From Phreatobacter sp. (GTDB taxonomy: Bacteria > Pseudomonadota > Alphaproteobacteria > Rhizobiales > Phreatobacteraceae), in the NCBI RefSeq assembly GCF_016793595.1, contig NZ_JAEULY010000020.1, forward strand, positions 89,350-153,349: a DNA stretch of 64,000 bases, written 5' to 3'. The stretch's first letter is position 1. Each line of letters begins with the position of its first letter. The notes under the pieces are model-generated. The model did not search any database and was not told the origin of the DNA. It saw nothing but the letters and a program-made list of their open reading frames with translations. A program made the position numbers and the translations under genes. Positions 53,325 through 61,668 of the stretch are shown here, one piece after another.

Positions 53325-54331
53325 AGCCGCACCCGGGGATCAAGGAACGCATAGCTGATGTCGATCAGCAGGTTCACCAGCAGGTAGACGAAGGCGACGA
53401 TCAAGGTGATGCCCATGATCGCCGGGAAGTCGAGCGCGGCGGCGCTGCGGAACGTGTAGCGCCCGAGCCCCGGCCAGGAGAACACCGTCTCGGTCATCAC
53501 CGCGCCGGTCAGGAGGTTGGCATAGGCAAGGCCGCCGAGCGTCACGACCGGGATCAGCGCATTCGGGAAGGCGTGGCGGACGATGACCGTCCAGGGCACG
53601 AGCCCCTTGGCGCGCGCGACCCTCACATAGTCCTGCTCGATGCAGTCCAGCATGGCGGCGCGCATGGTGCGGGTGATCAGGCCGAGCGTCGCGGCGGCCA
53701 GCACGATGGAAGGCAGGACGAGATGGGCGGCCGCGTCTCGGAAGGTCTCCCAGTCGCCGGCGATGATCGTGTCGATGAGCAGCAGGCCGGTGACCGAGCG
53801 CGGCGGCATGGCGATGGCGTCGAGCCGCCCCGGTCCCGGCGCGATCTCGAGGCCGCCATAGAAGATCGCCAGCATGATGAAGGCCAGCCAGAAGGTCGGC
53901 GAGGAGACGCCGACCAGCGAGACCATGCGCGCCACATGGTCGATCCAGGTGTCGCGCCAGACCGCCGCCATGATGCCGAGCGGAATGCCGATGGCCAGCG
54001 TGATCATGAAGGCGACGGTGGCGAGCTCGAGGGTCGCCGGTGCGAACTGGGCGATGTCCTCCATCACCGGCCGCTGCGAGGCGATGGAAACGCCAAGGTC
54101 GCCCTGAACGACGCCCTTCAGGAAGATCAGGTAGCGCTGCCAGAGCGGCAGATCGAGGCCCCATTTGGCGCGCCACTCCGCGACGAACTCCTTGTTCGAC
54201 GCGGCGACGTCGCCGAGCGCGGCCAGCACGGGGTCGCCGGGCACCGTGTTGGCGATAAGGAAGATGACCAACGTCGCCAGCACCGCCATCACAACGGTCA
54301 AGACCAGTCGCGTGACGATGAAATTGGCCAT
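53321..54331 (-). CDS. Peptide/nickel-type ABC transporter permease (DppB-like)
   Basis: Permease of 336 residues with six helices. DppB features are ATLVIFLIANTVPGDPVLAA, then IGIPLGIMAAVWRDTWIDHV, and the coupling loop YVRVARAKGLVPWTVIVRHA. ATG 54331 is used; a GTG one codon upstream is possible. It is the first gene of the six-gene operon, 115 bp after a LacI-type palindrome. With DppC-like and the binding protein at 58490 it makes a transporter that lacks a local ATPase. Confidence 0.92.
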   Translation of the reverse strand: MANFIVTRLVLTVVMAVLATLVIFLIANTVPGDPVLAALGDVAASNKEFVAEWRAKWGLDLPLWQRYLIFLKGVVQGDLGVSIASQRPVMEDIAQFAPATLELATVAFMITLAIGIPLGIMAAVWRDTWIDHVARMVSLVGVSSPTFWLAFIMLAIFYGGLEIAPGPGRLDAIAMPPRSVTGLLLIDTIIAGDWETFRDAAAHLVLPSIVLAAATLGLITRTMRAAMLDCIEQDYVRVARAKGLVPWTVIVRHAFPNALIPVVTLGGLAYANLLTGAVMTETVFSWPGLGRYTFRSAAALDFPAIMGITLIVAFVYLLVNLLIDISYAFLDPRVRL

Positions 54332-54445
54332 CACGATCAGCCCCGCCGAGTGACCGGCCGGGGTGCTGCGGCGATGCCCGCGACGTTCGCGGGCACGAGG
54401 AATCCATGGTCGATGGTCATGTGTCCTCCCGAGCTTTTTCTTATG

Positions 54446-54463
54446 ATTTAGATCGTTCTAAAT
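54446..54463. promoter_or_regulatory. LacI-type operator, copy 1
   Basis: ATTTAGATCGTTCTAAAT is an 18-bp dyad with 7-bp arms (ATTTAGA / TCTAAAT) around a TCGT centre, between the LacI gene and the DppB-like operon. LacI-family sites are symmetric with a central CG, as here. Similar sites lie at 60193 and 61669. Confidence 0.75.
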
Positions 54464-54550
54464 TTTGGTCGACGCGGTGTCAATCGCCTCGTATGGTTTT
54501 ACGCCATGCAAGCTGGAACGGGTGGTACGATGCGGGTCGGAACGAGCGCC

Positions 54551-55591
54551 TCAGCGCCGGCCACCGCTCGATTCCCGTATGACGAATTTTGGCTGGAGAA
54601 CGACGCGTCGGACCGGCGCGTCGGGGTTCTCGATGCGGTCGAGAAGCAGCTGGGCGGCGGTCTCGCCCAGCGTCTTGGTGTCGTTGCGGACTGTCGACAG
54701 GCCGGGGACCCAGAGTTCGGCCTCCGCGAGGTCGTCGTAGCCGATCACCGCGAAATCGCGGCCGGGCTCGCGGCCAACCTGCCTGAGTCCCAGCATGACG
54801 CCGAAGGCGATCACGTCGTTGAAGCAGACCGCCGCGGTCGGCGGATCCTTCAGCGCCAGCAGCCGGCGGACCGCCGTGGCGCCGAAGCTGCGCGTCGCGT
54901 CGCCTTCGACCACCAGCGCCTCGTCGATGGTGATGCCGTGCAGGCCGAGCGCCTTGCGGTAGCCGCCGCGCCGCTCGCGGCCGGTGGAGACGAGGTCGTT
55001 GCCGCCGAGCATGGCGATGCGCCGGTGGCCGAGGCCGATCAGGTGCTCGGTCGCCTCGCACATGCCGGCCTCGTTGGCATGCCCCGCATAGTCGAGGCCG
55101 GAGCCGGCGATGTCGCGGGAGACCAGCACGCAGGCGACCCCCTGTTTTTTCAGCCGCCGCAGCGTCTCGCGGGACGTGCCGCGCGAGGGGCAGATCGCCA
55201 GTCCGTCGGCATTGTATTCGCGCATGGTGGCGATGAAATCGTCCTGCCGGGCCGGGTCTTCCTCGGAATTGGCGATGAACACCACGCGGCCGTGCTTCAG
55301 GAAGGCGCGCTGGATGGCGGCCGTCAGCTCGGTGAAATAGGGGTTGGTGATCTCGTTGATCGAGACGCCGATCGTGTGCGAGCGCTGGGTGCGCAGGTTG
55401 GCCGCGCCTCGGTTGTAGACATAGCCGAGCGCGCGGACGGATTCGAGCACGGCCTCGCGGGTCTTCGCGGCGACCAGCGGGCTCTTGCGCAGGACAAGCG
55501 AGACGGTGGCGCGCGACACGCCGGCATGGTCGGCGAGGTCGTGCAGCGTCACCCGCTGCGGCCGTCCGGCGCTTTTCCCCCTGCCCGCCAT
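54551..55591 (-). CDS. LacI-family transcriptional regulator
   Basis: Regulator of 346 residues. The helix-turn-helix VTLHDLADHAGVSRATVSLV and hinge helix TREAVLESVRALGYVYNRGA are classic LacI. The sugar-binding-like effector domain starts IGVSINEITNPYFTELTAAI. ATG 55591 gives MAGRGKSAGRPQR, then the HTH. Unlike the carbohydrate members its neighbours are CoA-pathway genes, so its effector is probably an acid or CoA ester. It is read toward the permease operon with the first operator copy between them. Confidence 0.93.
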   Translation of the reverse strand: MAGRGKSAGRPQRVTLHDLADHAGVSRATVSLVLRKSPLVAAKTREAVLESVRALGYVYNRGAANLRTQRSHTIGVSINEITNPYFTELTAAIQRAFLKHGRVVFIANSEEDPARQDDFIATMREYNADGLAICPSRGTSRETLRRLKKQGVACVLVSRDIAGSGLDYAGHANEAGMCEATEHLIGLGHRRIAMLGGNDLVSTGRERRGGYRKALGLHGITIDEALVVEGDATRSFGATAVRRLLALKDPPTAAVCFNDVIAFGVMLGLRQVGREPGRDFAVIGYDDLAEAELWVPGLSTVRNDTKTLGETAAQLLLDRIENPDAPVRRVVLQPKFVIRESSGGRR

Positions 55592-55691
55592 TCCGCTCGT
55601 TTCCGTTCGTGGGTTCCGAATGCCGATCCCACCGCGATTCCCGTGTCTAGAGCAAATGCGAGCGGGAAAGATACCGGTTCGCGACAGAAAA

Positions 55692-55705
55692 GTGCGATTT
55701 CGCAC
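55692..55705. promoter_or_regulatory. Palindrome before the enoyl-CoA hydratase gene
   Basis: GTGCGA-TT-TCGCAC, perfect 6-bp arms, lies 19-33 bp before the ATG of the enoyl-CoA hydratase gene and between it and the divergent LacI gene. It differs from the other LacI-type sites, so it may serve a second regulator or be chance. Confidence 0.35.
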
Positions 55706-55724
55706 GACCAGGGAGGAAAGACCC

Positions 55725-56492
55725 ATGCAGGACGAGGTGCTGCTGGAACGTGACGGCTTCGTCGCGGAGATCGTGCTGAACCGGCCCGGCAAGCTCAATG
55801 CCATCACGCCGCCCATGGCGGCCGAAATCGAGCGTCTGTGCCGCGCTCTCGACCGCGACGATGGCGTGCGCGCGGTGCTGATCCGCGGCGCGGGCGAGCG
55901 CGCCTTCTGCGCCGGCAGCGACCTCAACGCGCTCGCCGAATACCCGTCCGCCTGGGCGTTCCGCAATCGCGTGGAATATGCGACCGCCGTGCGCGACATG
56001 CGCAAGCCCGTGGTCGCGGCGCTGCACGGCTGGGTGCTCGGCGGCGGCGCGGAAATGGCCTTGTCGGCGGATATCCGGGTGATGGGACGATCGGCGAAGA
56101 TGGGCTTTCCCGAGGTGCAGCGCGGCTGGGTCGGCGGCGGCGGCGCGTCGCAGATGCTGCCGCGCCTCGTCGGCTATGGGCAGGCGATGAAGCTGCTGCT
56201 GACCGGCGACCCGATCGATGCGGCCGAGGCCCACCGGCTCGGCATCGTCGAATATCTCGTCGACGATGCGAAAGTGGCGGACGAGGCCCGTGCGCTCGCG
56301 CGGAAATTTGCCGGCTACAGCCCTGTTGCCGTCGAGTCCGTGAAAGCGTCCGTGCGGGCGGCCCTGTCCTCCACGCTGCCGGCCGGAATCCGCTACGAGA
56401 ACGAGATGAACACGCTCTGCTTCTCGGCGGGAGACCATATGGAAGGCATTCGTGCCTTCCGCGAAAAGCGCGACGCGGAGTTCAAGCAGTGA
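55725..56492 (+). CDS. Enoyl-CoA hydratase/isomerase (crotonase) family protein
   Basis: Crotonase-fold protein of 255 residues. The oxyanion loop ERAFCAGSDLNAL and the second loop HGWVLGGGAEMALSADIRVM are intact; both catalytic Glu positions (GGAEMA and GFPEVQRGWV) are present. GGGAGGA at 55711-55717 is a good ribosome site. It is the first of three plus-strand genes divergent from LacI. It likely hydrates or isomerises an enoyl-CoA in the same pathway as the acyl-CoA dehydrogenase. Confidence 0.92.
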   Translation: MQDEVLLERDGFVAEIVLNRPGKLNAITPPMAAEIERLCRALDRDDGVRAVLIRGAGERAFCAGSDLNALAEYPSAWAFRNRVEYATAVRDMRKPVVAALHGWVLGGGAEMALSADIRVMGRSAKMGFPEVQRGWVGGGGASQMLPRLVGYGQAMKLLLTGDPIDAAEAHRLGIVEYLVDDAKVADEARALARKFAGYSPVAVESVKASVRAALSSTLPAGIRYENEMNTLCFSAGDHMEGIRAFREKRDAEFKQ

Positions 56493-57493
56493 GCCGGCAC
56501 AGGGTCTTCCTCACCCACACGCCCCACATGCTCGACAGCTATTACGGCCCGCGCGCCGTGGCGGCGCTGCGCGACATGGCGGATGTCGTCATCAACCCGA
56601 CCGGGGAGGCGATGGACGAGGCGGCGCTGATCGCGCATGCGCAGGGCTTTCCCATCATTGTCTCGGACCGCCTGACGCCGGGCTATGCCGGCTTCTTCCG
56701 CAAGGCGCCGGATCTCGTGGCCTTCCTGCGTTGCGCCGTCGACATCCGCAATGTCGATGTCGAGGCTGCCAGCGCCGAGGGCATCCTCGCGACCCGCGCG
56801 ACGCCGGGCTTCATCGCCTCGGTCTCCGAGCTCGGCTTCGGCATGATGATCGACCTGGCGCGGCACGTCTCCGCATCGGTCGGCCATTATCGCGCCGGCG
56901 GCGAGCCGATGGCCGCGATGGGGCGGCAGTTGCAGGGCTCGACCATCGGCATCGTCGGCTATGGCGCCATCGGCGTGCGGATGGGCGAACTGGCGCGGGC
57001 TTTCGGCATGACCGTGCTTGTCGCCGACCCCTACAAGACGATCGATGAGGCGGGTATCCGGCAGGTGCCGTTCGAGACGCTGCTGGCGGAATCCGACTTC
57101 GTCGTCTGCCTCGTCGTCGCGACCGAGGCCACGGAGAACCTGATGGATGCGCGCGCCTTCGCCCGCATGAAGCCTTCGGCCTTCTTCGTGAACCTGTCGC
57201 GCGGCAATCTCGTTGACGAAGCCGCGTTGCAGGATGCGCTGGACGCGAAGCGCATCGCCGGTGCGGCGATGGATGTCGGCCGCGCGCCCGACCAGAAGCC
57301 TTCGCTGTTTCTGGCGAGCCGCAACGACGTGGTGGCAACGCCCCATACCGGCGGGCTGACCCCGGCGGCCATCGAGCATCAGGCCTTCGACACGGTGGCG
57401 CAGGTCAGGGCGCTGGTTTCCGGCGAGATACCGCCGGGCGCGGTCAATACGGAGGCTGCCACGCGGCTGCACCGGCTGAGGAGAGAGCCATGA
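56489..57493 (+). CDS. D-2-hydroxyacid dehydrogenase family protein
   Basis: NAD-binding dehydrogenase of 334 residues. The nucleotide loop is GIVGYGAIGVRMGELARAFG. The catalytic Arg (NLSRGNLVDE) and His (VVATPHTGGLTP) are present, but the Glu normally found in DVFxxEP is missing; the site reads AMDVGRAPDQKP. This GRAPDQ version may be a recognised subgroup with different chemistry. GTG 56489 overlaps the hydratase stop by 4 bp, and the next gene overlaps its own stop by 4 bp. Confidence 0.9.
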   Translation: MSRHRVFLTHTPHMLDSYYGPRAVAALRDMADVVINPTGEAMDEAALIAHAQGFPIIVSDRLTPGYAGFFRKAPDLVAFLRCAVDIRNVDVEAASAEGILATRATPGFIASVSELGFGMMIDLARHVSASVGHYRAGGEPMAAMGRQLQGSTIGIVGYGAIGVRMGELARAFGMTVLVADPYKTIDEAGIRQVPFETLLAESDFVVCLVVATEATENLMDARAFARMKPSAFFVNLSRGNLVDEAALQDALDAKRIAGAAMDVGRAPDQKPSLFLASRNDVVATPHTGGLTPAAIEHQAFDTVAQVRALVSGEIPPGAVNTEAATRLHRLRREP

Positions 57494-58323
57494 GCGCGGC
57501 AGCTAAGCCCACGATCGTCGTGCCCGTTGGCGCCACCGACACGCATATCCACGTCTACGACGGCACGCCGCTGGCGCCGACCGCGCTGTCGAAGCCACCG
57601 CCGCAGGCGAGCGTCGAGGACTACAGGCGTATCCGCGCGCAGCTCGGCCTGACACGCACCGTCATCGTCCAGCCCTCCGTCTACGGCACCGACAACGAAT
57701 GCACCCTGCGCGGTATCGCGGCGCTGGGGGCGGATGTGGCGCGCGGCGTCGCCGTGGTCGATGCGGGTGCAAGCGACACGGAGCTCGACCGGCTGACCAG
57801 GGGCGGCATCCGCGGCGCGCGCTTCTTCATGCTGCCGGGCGGCGCGATCGGCTTCGACCAGCTCGACACGATCGCCGCGAGGATGGCGCCGTTCGGATGG
57901 CATGCGGTGTTCCAGACCGACGGGCGGCGGCTCGCCGACCACGCGGCGCAGATCCGCAACTGGCCGGTGCCGGTCGTCATCGACCATACCGGCAAGTTCC
58001 TGGAGCCGGTCGCGGTCGATAGCCCGGAATTCCGCGTTCTGCTCGGATTGGTCGAAACCGGCCGGATCTATGTGAAGCTCGCCGCGCCCTACGAGACCTC
58101 GAAGACCGGCGCGCCAACCTATGAGGACGTCAGCCGGCTCGCCCGCGCGCTGGTGAAGGCGGCGCCGGAGCGCATCCTGTGGGCGTCGAACTGGCCGCAT
58201 CCCGGCCGCGAGCCACGGCCCGACAGCGCGCATCTCCTCGACATCCTCGCGGACTGGGCGCCGGATGAAGCGGTGAGGCGGCGCATTCTCATCGACAATC
58301 CGGCCGGTCTCTACGGGTTCTGA
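57490..58323 (+). CDS. Amidohydrolase-family protein (LigI-like lactonase)
   Basis: TIM-barrel hydrolase of 277 residues resembling 2-pyrone-4,6-dicarboxylate lactonase (COG3618). The start has the HxH pair in GATDTHIHVYDG; a later His is in VIDHTGKFLEP. The final barrel-strand motif reads ILWASNWPHPG, with Asn where the family catalytic Asp is often found. It probably opens a lactone or cyclic ester in the pathway. It overlaps the previous gene by 4 bp and ends the three-gene operon. Confidence 0.88.
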   Translation: MSAAAKPTIVVPVGATDTHIHVYDGTPLAPTALSKPPPQASVEDYRRIRAQLGLTRTVIVQPSVYGTDNECTLRGIAALGADVARGVAVVDAGASDTELDRLTRGGIRGARFFMLPGGAIGFDQLDTIAARMAPFGWHAVFQTDGRRLADHAAQIRNWPVPVVIDHTGKFLEPVAVDSPEFRVLLGLVETGRIYVKLAAPYETSKTGAPTYEDVSRLARALVKAAPERILWASNWPHPGREPRPDSAHLLDILADWAPDEAVRRRILIDNPAGLYGF

Positions 58324-58326
58324 GTA

Positions 58327-58354
58327 TTGCGTTTCCTAGGGGACTCGAACCCCC
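58327..58354 (-). other. tRNA 3'-end-like remnant
   Basis: On the minus strand this 28 bp reads as a T-arm and acceptor end (GGGGGTTCGAGTCCCCTAGG then AAACGCAA), close to the 3' end of tRNA-Glu. There is no D-arm or anticodon arm next to it. Such fragments are left when an element integrates at a tRNA gene. It lies directly after the amidohydrolase stop. Confidence 0.4.
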
Positions 58355-58378
58355 GGCTTGCGTGCCGCCCCATCCGTC

Positions 58379-58465
58379 ATGCCCGGCCTTGTGCCGGGCA
58401 TCCACGTCTTCTCATCGCATCGGAGTTCAAGTCGTCATGGCCGGGCCAGGCCCGGCCATGACGAC
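58379..58465. repeat. Palindromic intergenic repeat, two hairpins
   Basis: The first hairpin is ATGCCCGGC-CTTGT-GCCGGGCAT (58379-58401). The second is a perfect 17-bp inverted repeat around one base (58431-58465), GTCGTCATGGCCGGGCC and its complement. The style (CGTCATGCCCGG...CATCCACGTC) matches REP-like elements that are common between genes in Hyphomicrobiales. It lies between convergent genes and can end transcription from both sides. Confidence 0.75.
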
Positions 58466-58489
58466 GAGGTTGTCGCCCGCTATCGTCGC

Positions 58490-60139
58490 TTACGACGAGA
58501 CCGGCTTCACGTCGTACATGTCGAGCTGCCAGCCGGCCGCCGTCAGCGGCAGCTTGGCGAGGTTCGACCGCACCGCGATCTGGTAGATCGGCTGGAACAG
58601 GACGAAGTAGTTGGCGTTGTCGACCGTCTGCTTCTGATACTCCACCCAGAGGTCAGCCTGCTTCTTCGGATCCTGCTCGGCCGCCGCATCGCGCACGATC
58701 TTGTCGAGCTCCGGCGGCACCGGCCAGTGGACGCGCCGGGCGACGCGCTCCACGCTCGCCGCCGCCCACAGGAGGTTCTCCACCGCCGGTGGATTCCAGA
58801 AGGTCAGGACGCCGCCCTGCGCGCGGTTGCCGGTATAGGTCGTGCGCAGGTTGACCTGATCCATCGGCGTCAGCTTGGCGCGGATGTTCACCCGGGCGAG
58901 GTCGGCCTGGATCTTCTGGCCGAGCGTCTGGTAGGTGACGCCGGCGATCGCGGCGTTGCCATAGGCGATCTCGAACTCGAAGCCGTCCGCAAGGCCCGCC
59001 TTCTGGAGAAGCTGGCGCGCCTTGTCGAGGTCCTGGTTGTAGCCGACCCGGCGGGCGATCTCCTCCGTCGAGCCCGAGACGCCGATGGGCAGGAAGTTGG
59101 CGCAGCGCACGGCCGCGCCACCGAGCAGGTTCTTGACGATGCCGTCATAGTCGATGGCATGGCCGATCGCCTGACGGGCCTCCTTGACGCCCAGGGCCTT
59201 GTTGAATTCCGGGTTCTGCGTCAGCGCCATATAGACGAAGTCGAGGCTGGTGAGCGCCTCGAGGCGCACGTTCGGCTCCGCCTTCAGGGTGGCGATCTGC
59301 TCGGGGATCAGGTTGAAGGCGATATCGACGTCACCGCGGCGGATCGACAGGAGCTGGGCCGCGCTGTCGCCGATATGGCGGATAATGACCCGCTCGAAAG
59401 GCGGCTTGCCGCGCCAGTAATTGTCGTTACGGACGAACTGGATCTGCGCGTTGCGCTCCCACCGCACCAGCTTGTAGGCGCCGGCGCCGGCCGAATTGTT
59501 GTTCAGCCATGTGGTGGCGCTGTCCTTGGTCTTGGCCTCGCGGCTGGCGTCGCCACCATGCTGCATGAGCAGCTTGCTGTCATAGACCGGGAAGCCGGGC
59601 GCCGCGATGATGGTCATCAGCGGCTGGCGCGGGTCCTTGAGGATGATGTCGACGGTCTTGGCGTCGACGACCTCGGTGCGCTCGACGTGGCTGATGTATT
59701 GCGAGGTCTGGTCGCCGAGATAGAGCACGCGGTCCATCGACCATTTGACGTCGGCGGCGGTCATCGGATTGCCGGAGGCGAACTTGACGTTGTCGCGCAG
59801 CGTGAAACGCCAGCCCTTTCCGTCCGGCGTGCGCTCCCATTTGGTGGCGAGCTGCGGACGGATGGTGATGTAGTCGCCCGGCGCCATGGTGACGAGCATG
59901 TCATAGGCCGCCAGCAGCGACATCGGCGGCGTGTATTGCGCCTGCCGGGCGGGATCGAGCGTCACCGTGTCGGAAATGTCGATGCCGATGACCAGCGTGT
60001 TGCGCCGCGTCTGCGCGAAGACGCGCTCGGGAAGGCCGGCGGCGAGGGCTGCGCCGCCGATACCGAGCAGCTTCGCCACGTCGCGGCGGCTCATCCAGCC
60101 GTCGTTCGTCGTCTCATGCCTGTCTTTGCGAACCGTCAT
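58490..60139 (-). CDS. Peptide/nickel-type ABC transporter binding protein (DppA/OppA-like)
   Basis: Periplasmic binding protein of 549 residues, family 5. The N-terminus has a twin-arginine motif (WMSRRDVAKLLGIGGAALAA). Typical blocks are DVKWSMDRVLYLGDQTSQYI (near 120) and VGYNQDLDKARQLLQKAGLA (near 375). It is transcribed alone from its own LacI-type operator, 54-71 bp before the start. The permeases at 52.4-54.3 kb are the natural partners. Despite the family name the ligand need not be a peptide; with CoA enzymes around, a carboxylate or amide is possible. Confidence 0.92.
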   Translation of the reverse strand: MTVRKDRHETTNDGWMSRRDVAKLLGIGGAALAAGLPERVFAQTRRNTLVIGIDISDTVTLDPARQAQYTPPMSLLAAYDMLVTMAPGDYITIRPQLATKWERTPDGKGWRFTLRDNVKFASGNPMTAADVKWSMDRVLYLGDQTSQYISHVERTEVVDAKTVDIILKDPRQPLMTIIAAPGFPVYDSKLLMQHGGDASREAKTKDSATTWLNNNSAGAGAYKLVRWERNAQIQFVRNDNYWRGKPPFERVIIRHIGDSAAQLLSIRRGDVDIAFNLIPEQIATLKAEPNVRLEALTSLDFVYMALTQNPEFNKALGVKEARQAIGHAIDYDGIVKNLLGGAAVRCANFLPIGVSGSTEEIARRVGYNQDLDKARQLLQKAGLADGFEFEIAYGNAAIAGVTYQTLGQKIQADLARVNIRAKLTPMDQVNLRTTYTGNRAQGGVLTFWNPPAVENLLWAAASVERVARRVHWPVPPELDKIVRDAAAEQDPKKQADLWVEYQKQTVDNANYFVLFQPIYQIAVRSNLAKLPLTAAGWQLDMYDVKPVSS

Positions 60140-60192
60140 TGTCGCTCCTCCCGGGAGGTGGTGGGGAACACCGCTTGGTTGCGGCTTATTGC

Positions 60193-60210
60193 CTTTGGAT
60201 CGATCTAAAT
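60193..60210. promoter_or_regulatory. LacI-type operator, copy 2
   Basis: CTTTGGATCGATCTAAAT matches copy 1 at 15 of 18 positions and has the same central CG. It lies upstream of the binding-protein gene. Confidence 0.7.
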
Positions 60211-60302
60211 TCTGTGTCGGCCACGGCCCAATCGATTGAAGTCACCGGACTGTGCGACCTCGCCTCGCCGCCGTCAATGCGCGGCAAACACGGACCCGCC
60301 CC

Positions 60303-60782
60303 TCACGCCGCCTCGCTGGGTCGCAGCCGCGTCAGCAGCGCCGTCTCGCCCTCCTGCACGACCTCGCCGCGCTGGTTGGCGACCACGAAGCCGAGCATGG
60401 TGACACCCCGGTCCCCCCTGGACGTCAGTCGTTTCGACTTCACCGTCACGGTCACGCCGATCCGGTCGCCGACGAGAATGGGGCCGCGGAAATTCCAGTT
60501 CCAGCCGAGCGAGGCAACGGCCATGATCCGCACCGACGAGCGGTTCTTCAGCCCGTCCGCCATGGCGAGGCCGAGCAGGCCGTGCGCGATGCGCCCGGCA
60601 AAGCCCTGCTCGCGGGCGAAATCGTCATCCATGTGAACATCGAACAGGTCGCCCGACAGACCGGCAAACCCGACGATATGGGCGTCGGTCATGACGATCT
60701 TGCCGGTCTCGTAGTGATCACCCTCGCGAAGGTCCTCGAACCAGTATTCGCCGGGGCCGAGCAAACGTTGCGCTACCGTCAT
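60303..60782 (-). CDS. MaoC-family hydratase
   Basis: Hot-dog-fold protein of 159 residues. The catalytic Asp and His are in SGDLFDVHMDDDFA, and GRIAHGLLGLAMADG follows. It resembles mesaconyl/enoyl-CoA hydratases rather than FabA. ATG 60782 is 8 bp after the SDR gene stop, so the two are one operon under operator copy 3. Frame extends upstream within the SDR gene but the domain begins here. Confidence 0.9.
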   Translation of the reverse strand: MTVAQRLLGPGEYWFEDLREGDHYETGKIVMTDAHIVGFAGLSGDLFDVHMDDDFAREQGFAGRIAHGLLGLAMADGLKNRSSVRIMAVASLGWNWNFRGPILVGDRIGVTVTVKSKRLTSRGDRGVTMLGFVVANQRGEVVQEGETALLTRLRPSEAA

Positions 60783-60790
60783 GACGGCCT

Positions 60791-61564
60791 CTAGAGCTTG
60801 GCGACGGACAGGCCGCCATCGACGTGCACCACCTCGCCCGTGGAATAGGCCAGGGCGCCATCGGCCAGCATGGCCACGGCGCGGCCGATATCCTCCGGCT
60901 CGCCCCATCGCGAAATGGGCGAGAAGCCGGAGGCAAACATCCGATCGTATTTCTCGCGCGCGACCGCGGTCATGTCGGTGCGGATGACGCCGGGGCGGAT
61001 CTCGTAGGCGCGAATGCCGGCCTCGGCGAGCCGAAGCGCATAGAGCTTGCTCATCATCGAGAGACCGATCTTCGAGATGCAGTACTCCGCGCGGTCCGGG
61101 GACGCGGCTTCGGCGTTCAGCGACGACACGGTGACGATGCTGCGGAATCCGCTCGCGGGCGCCGCGACCATCCGCTTCGCCACGGCCTGCGTCAGGAAGA
61201 ACGGGCCGCGCAGGTTGATGGTGATCAGCCGGTCGAAGCTCTCGGGGCTCGAGTCCAGCATGTCCCCGCGCGTCTTCACGGAGACGCCGGCATTGTTCAC
61301 GAGACAGTCGATCCGGCCGAAGGCGTCCCACGCCGCCGTAACCAGCGCCCCCTGCCCGCCGAGATCGGCGATGTCGCCCGCGAGGGTCGTCACCCGCGCG
61401 CCGGCCTCCCGCGCGGCGGCGGCCGTCGCGTCGAGATCGGACGAGGCGGCGAGATCGTTCAGCACCAGATCGAAGCCGCGCGCAGCCAGCGCCAGCGCGA
61501 TGCCGCGCCCGATGCCGCGCTGCGCGCCGGTGACGAAAGCGACGCGCCGTCCGCCCTGCTCCAT
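60791..61564 (-). CDS. Short-chain dehydrogenase/reductase (FabG-like)
   Basis: Classical SDR of 257 residues. Cofactor loop FVTGAQRGIGRGIALALAAR, NAG motif VNNAGVS, catalytic Ser in VTVSSLNAEA, and Tyr and Lys in YCISK are all in place. The C-terminal VHVDGGLSVAKL is the usual end. GGGAGG precedes ATG 61564. It would oxidise a 3-hydroxyacyl-CoA or a ring alcohol after the hydratase. The LacI-type operator lies 105-122 bp before the start. Confidence 0.93.
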   Translation of the reverse strand: MEQGGRRVAFVTGAQRGIGRGIALALAARGFDLVLNDLAASSDLDATAAAAREAGARVTTLAGDIADLGGQGALVTAAWDAFGRIDCLVNNAGVSVKTRGDMLDSSPESFDRLITINLRGPFFLTQAVAKRMVAAPASGFRSIVTVSSLNAEAASPDRAEYCISKIGLSMMSKLYALRLAEAGIRAYEIRPGVIRTDMTAVAREKYDRMFASGFSPISRWGEPEDIGRAVAMLADGALAYSTGEVVHVDGGLSVAKL

Positions 61565-61668
61565 GGATCGATCCTCCCTTGCGGCTTCCGCGTCGTTCCG
61601 CGCGGATGGCCGCCGATGGACGCGGGCCGGCTCGCCTTTAACAGGAGAAGCAACCCGCATCATCCGCA

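Noticed and set aside
58327..58400. Complete tRNA gene on the minus strand
   Set aside because: Only the T-arm and acceptor end can be recognised; no D-arm or anticodon arm follows.
61566..61575. GGATCGATCC just before the SDR start
   Set aside because: It shares only the GATCGATC core with the LacI-type sites and overlaps the ribosome-binding region; likely chance.
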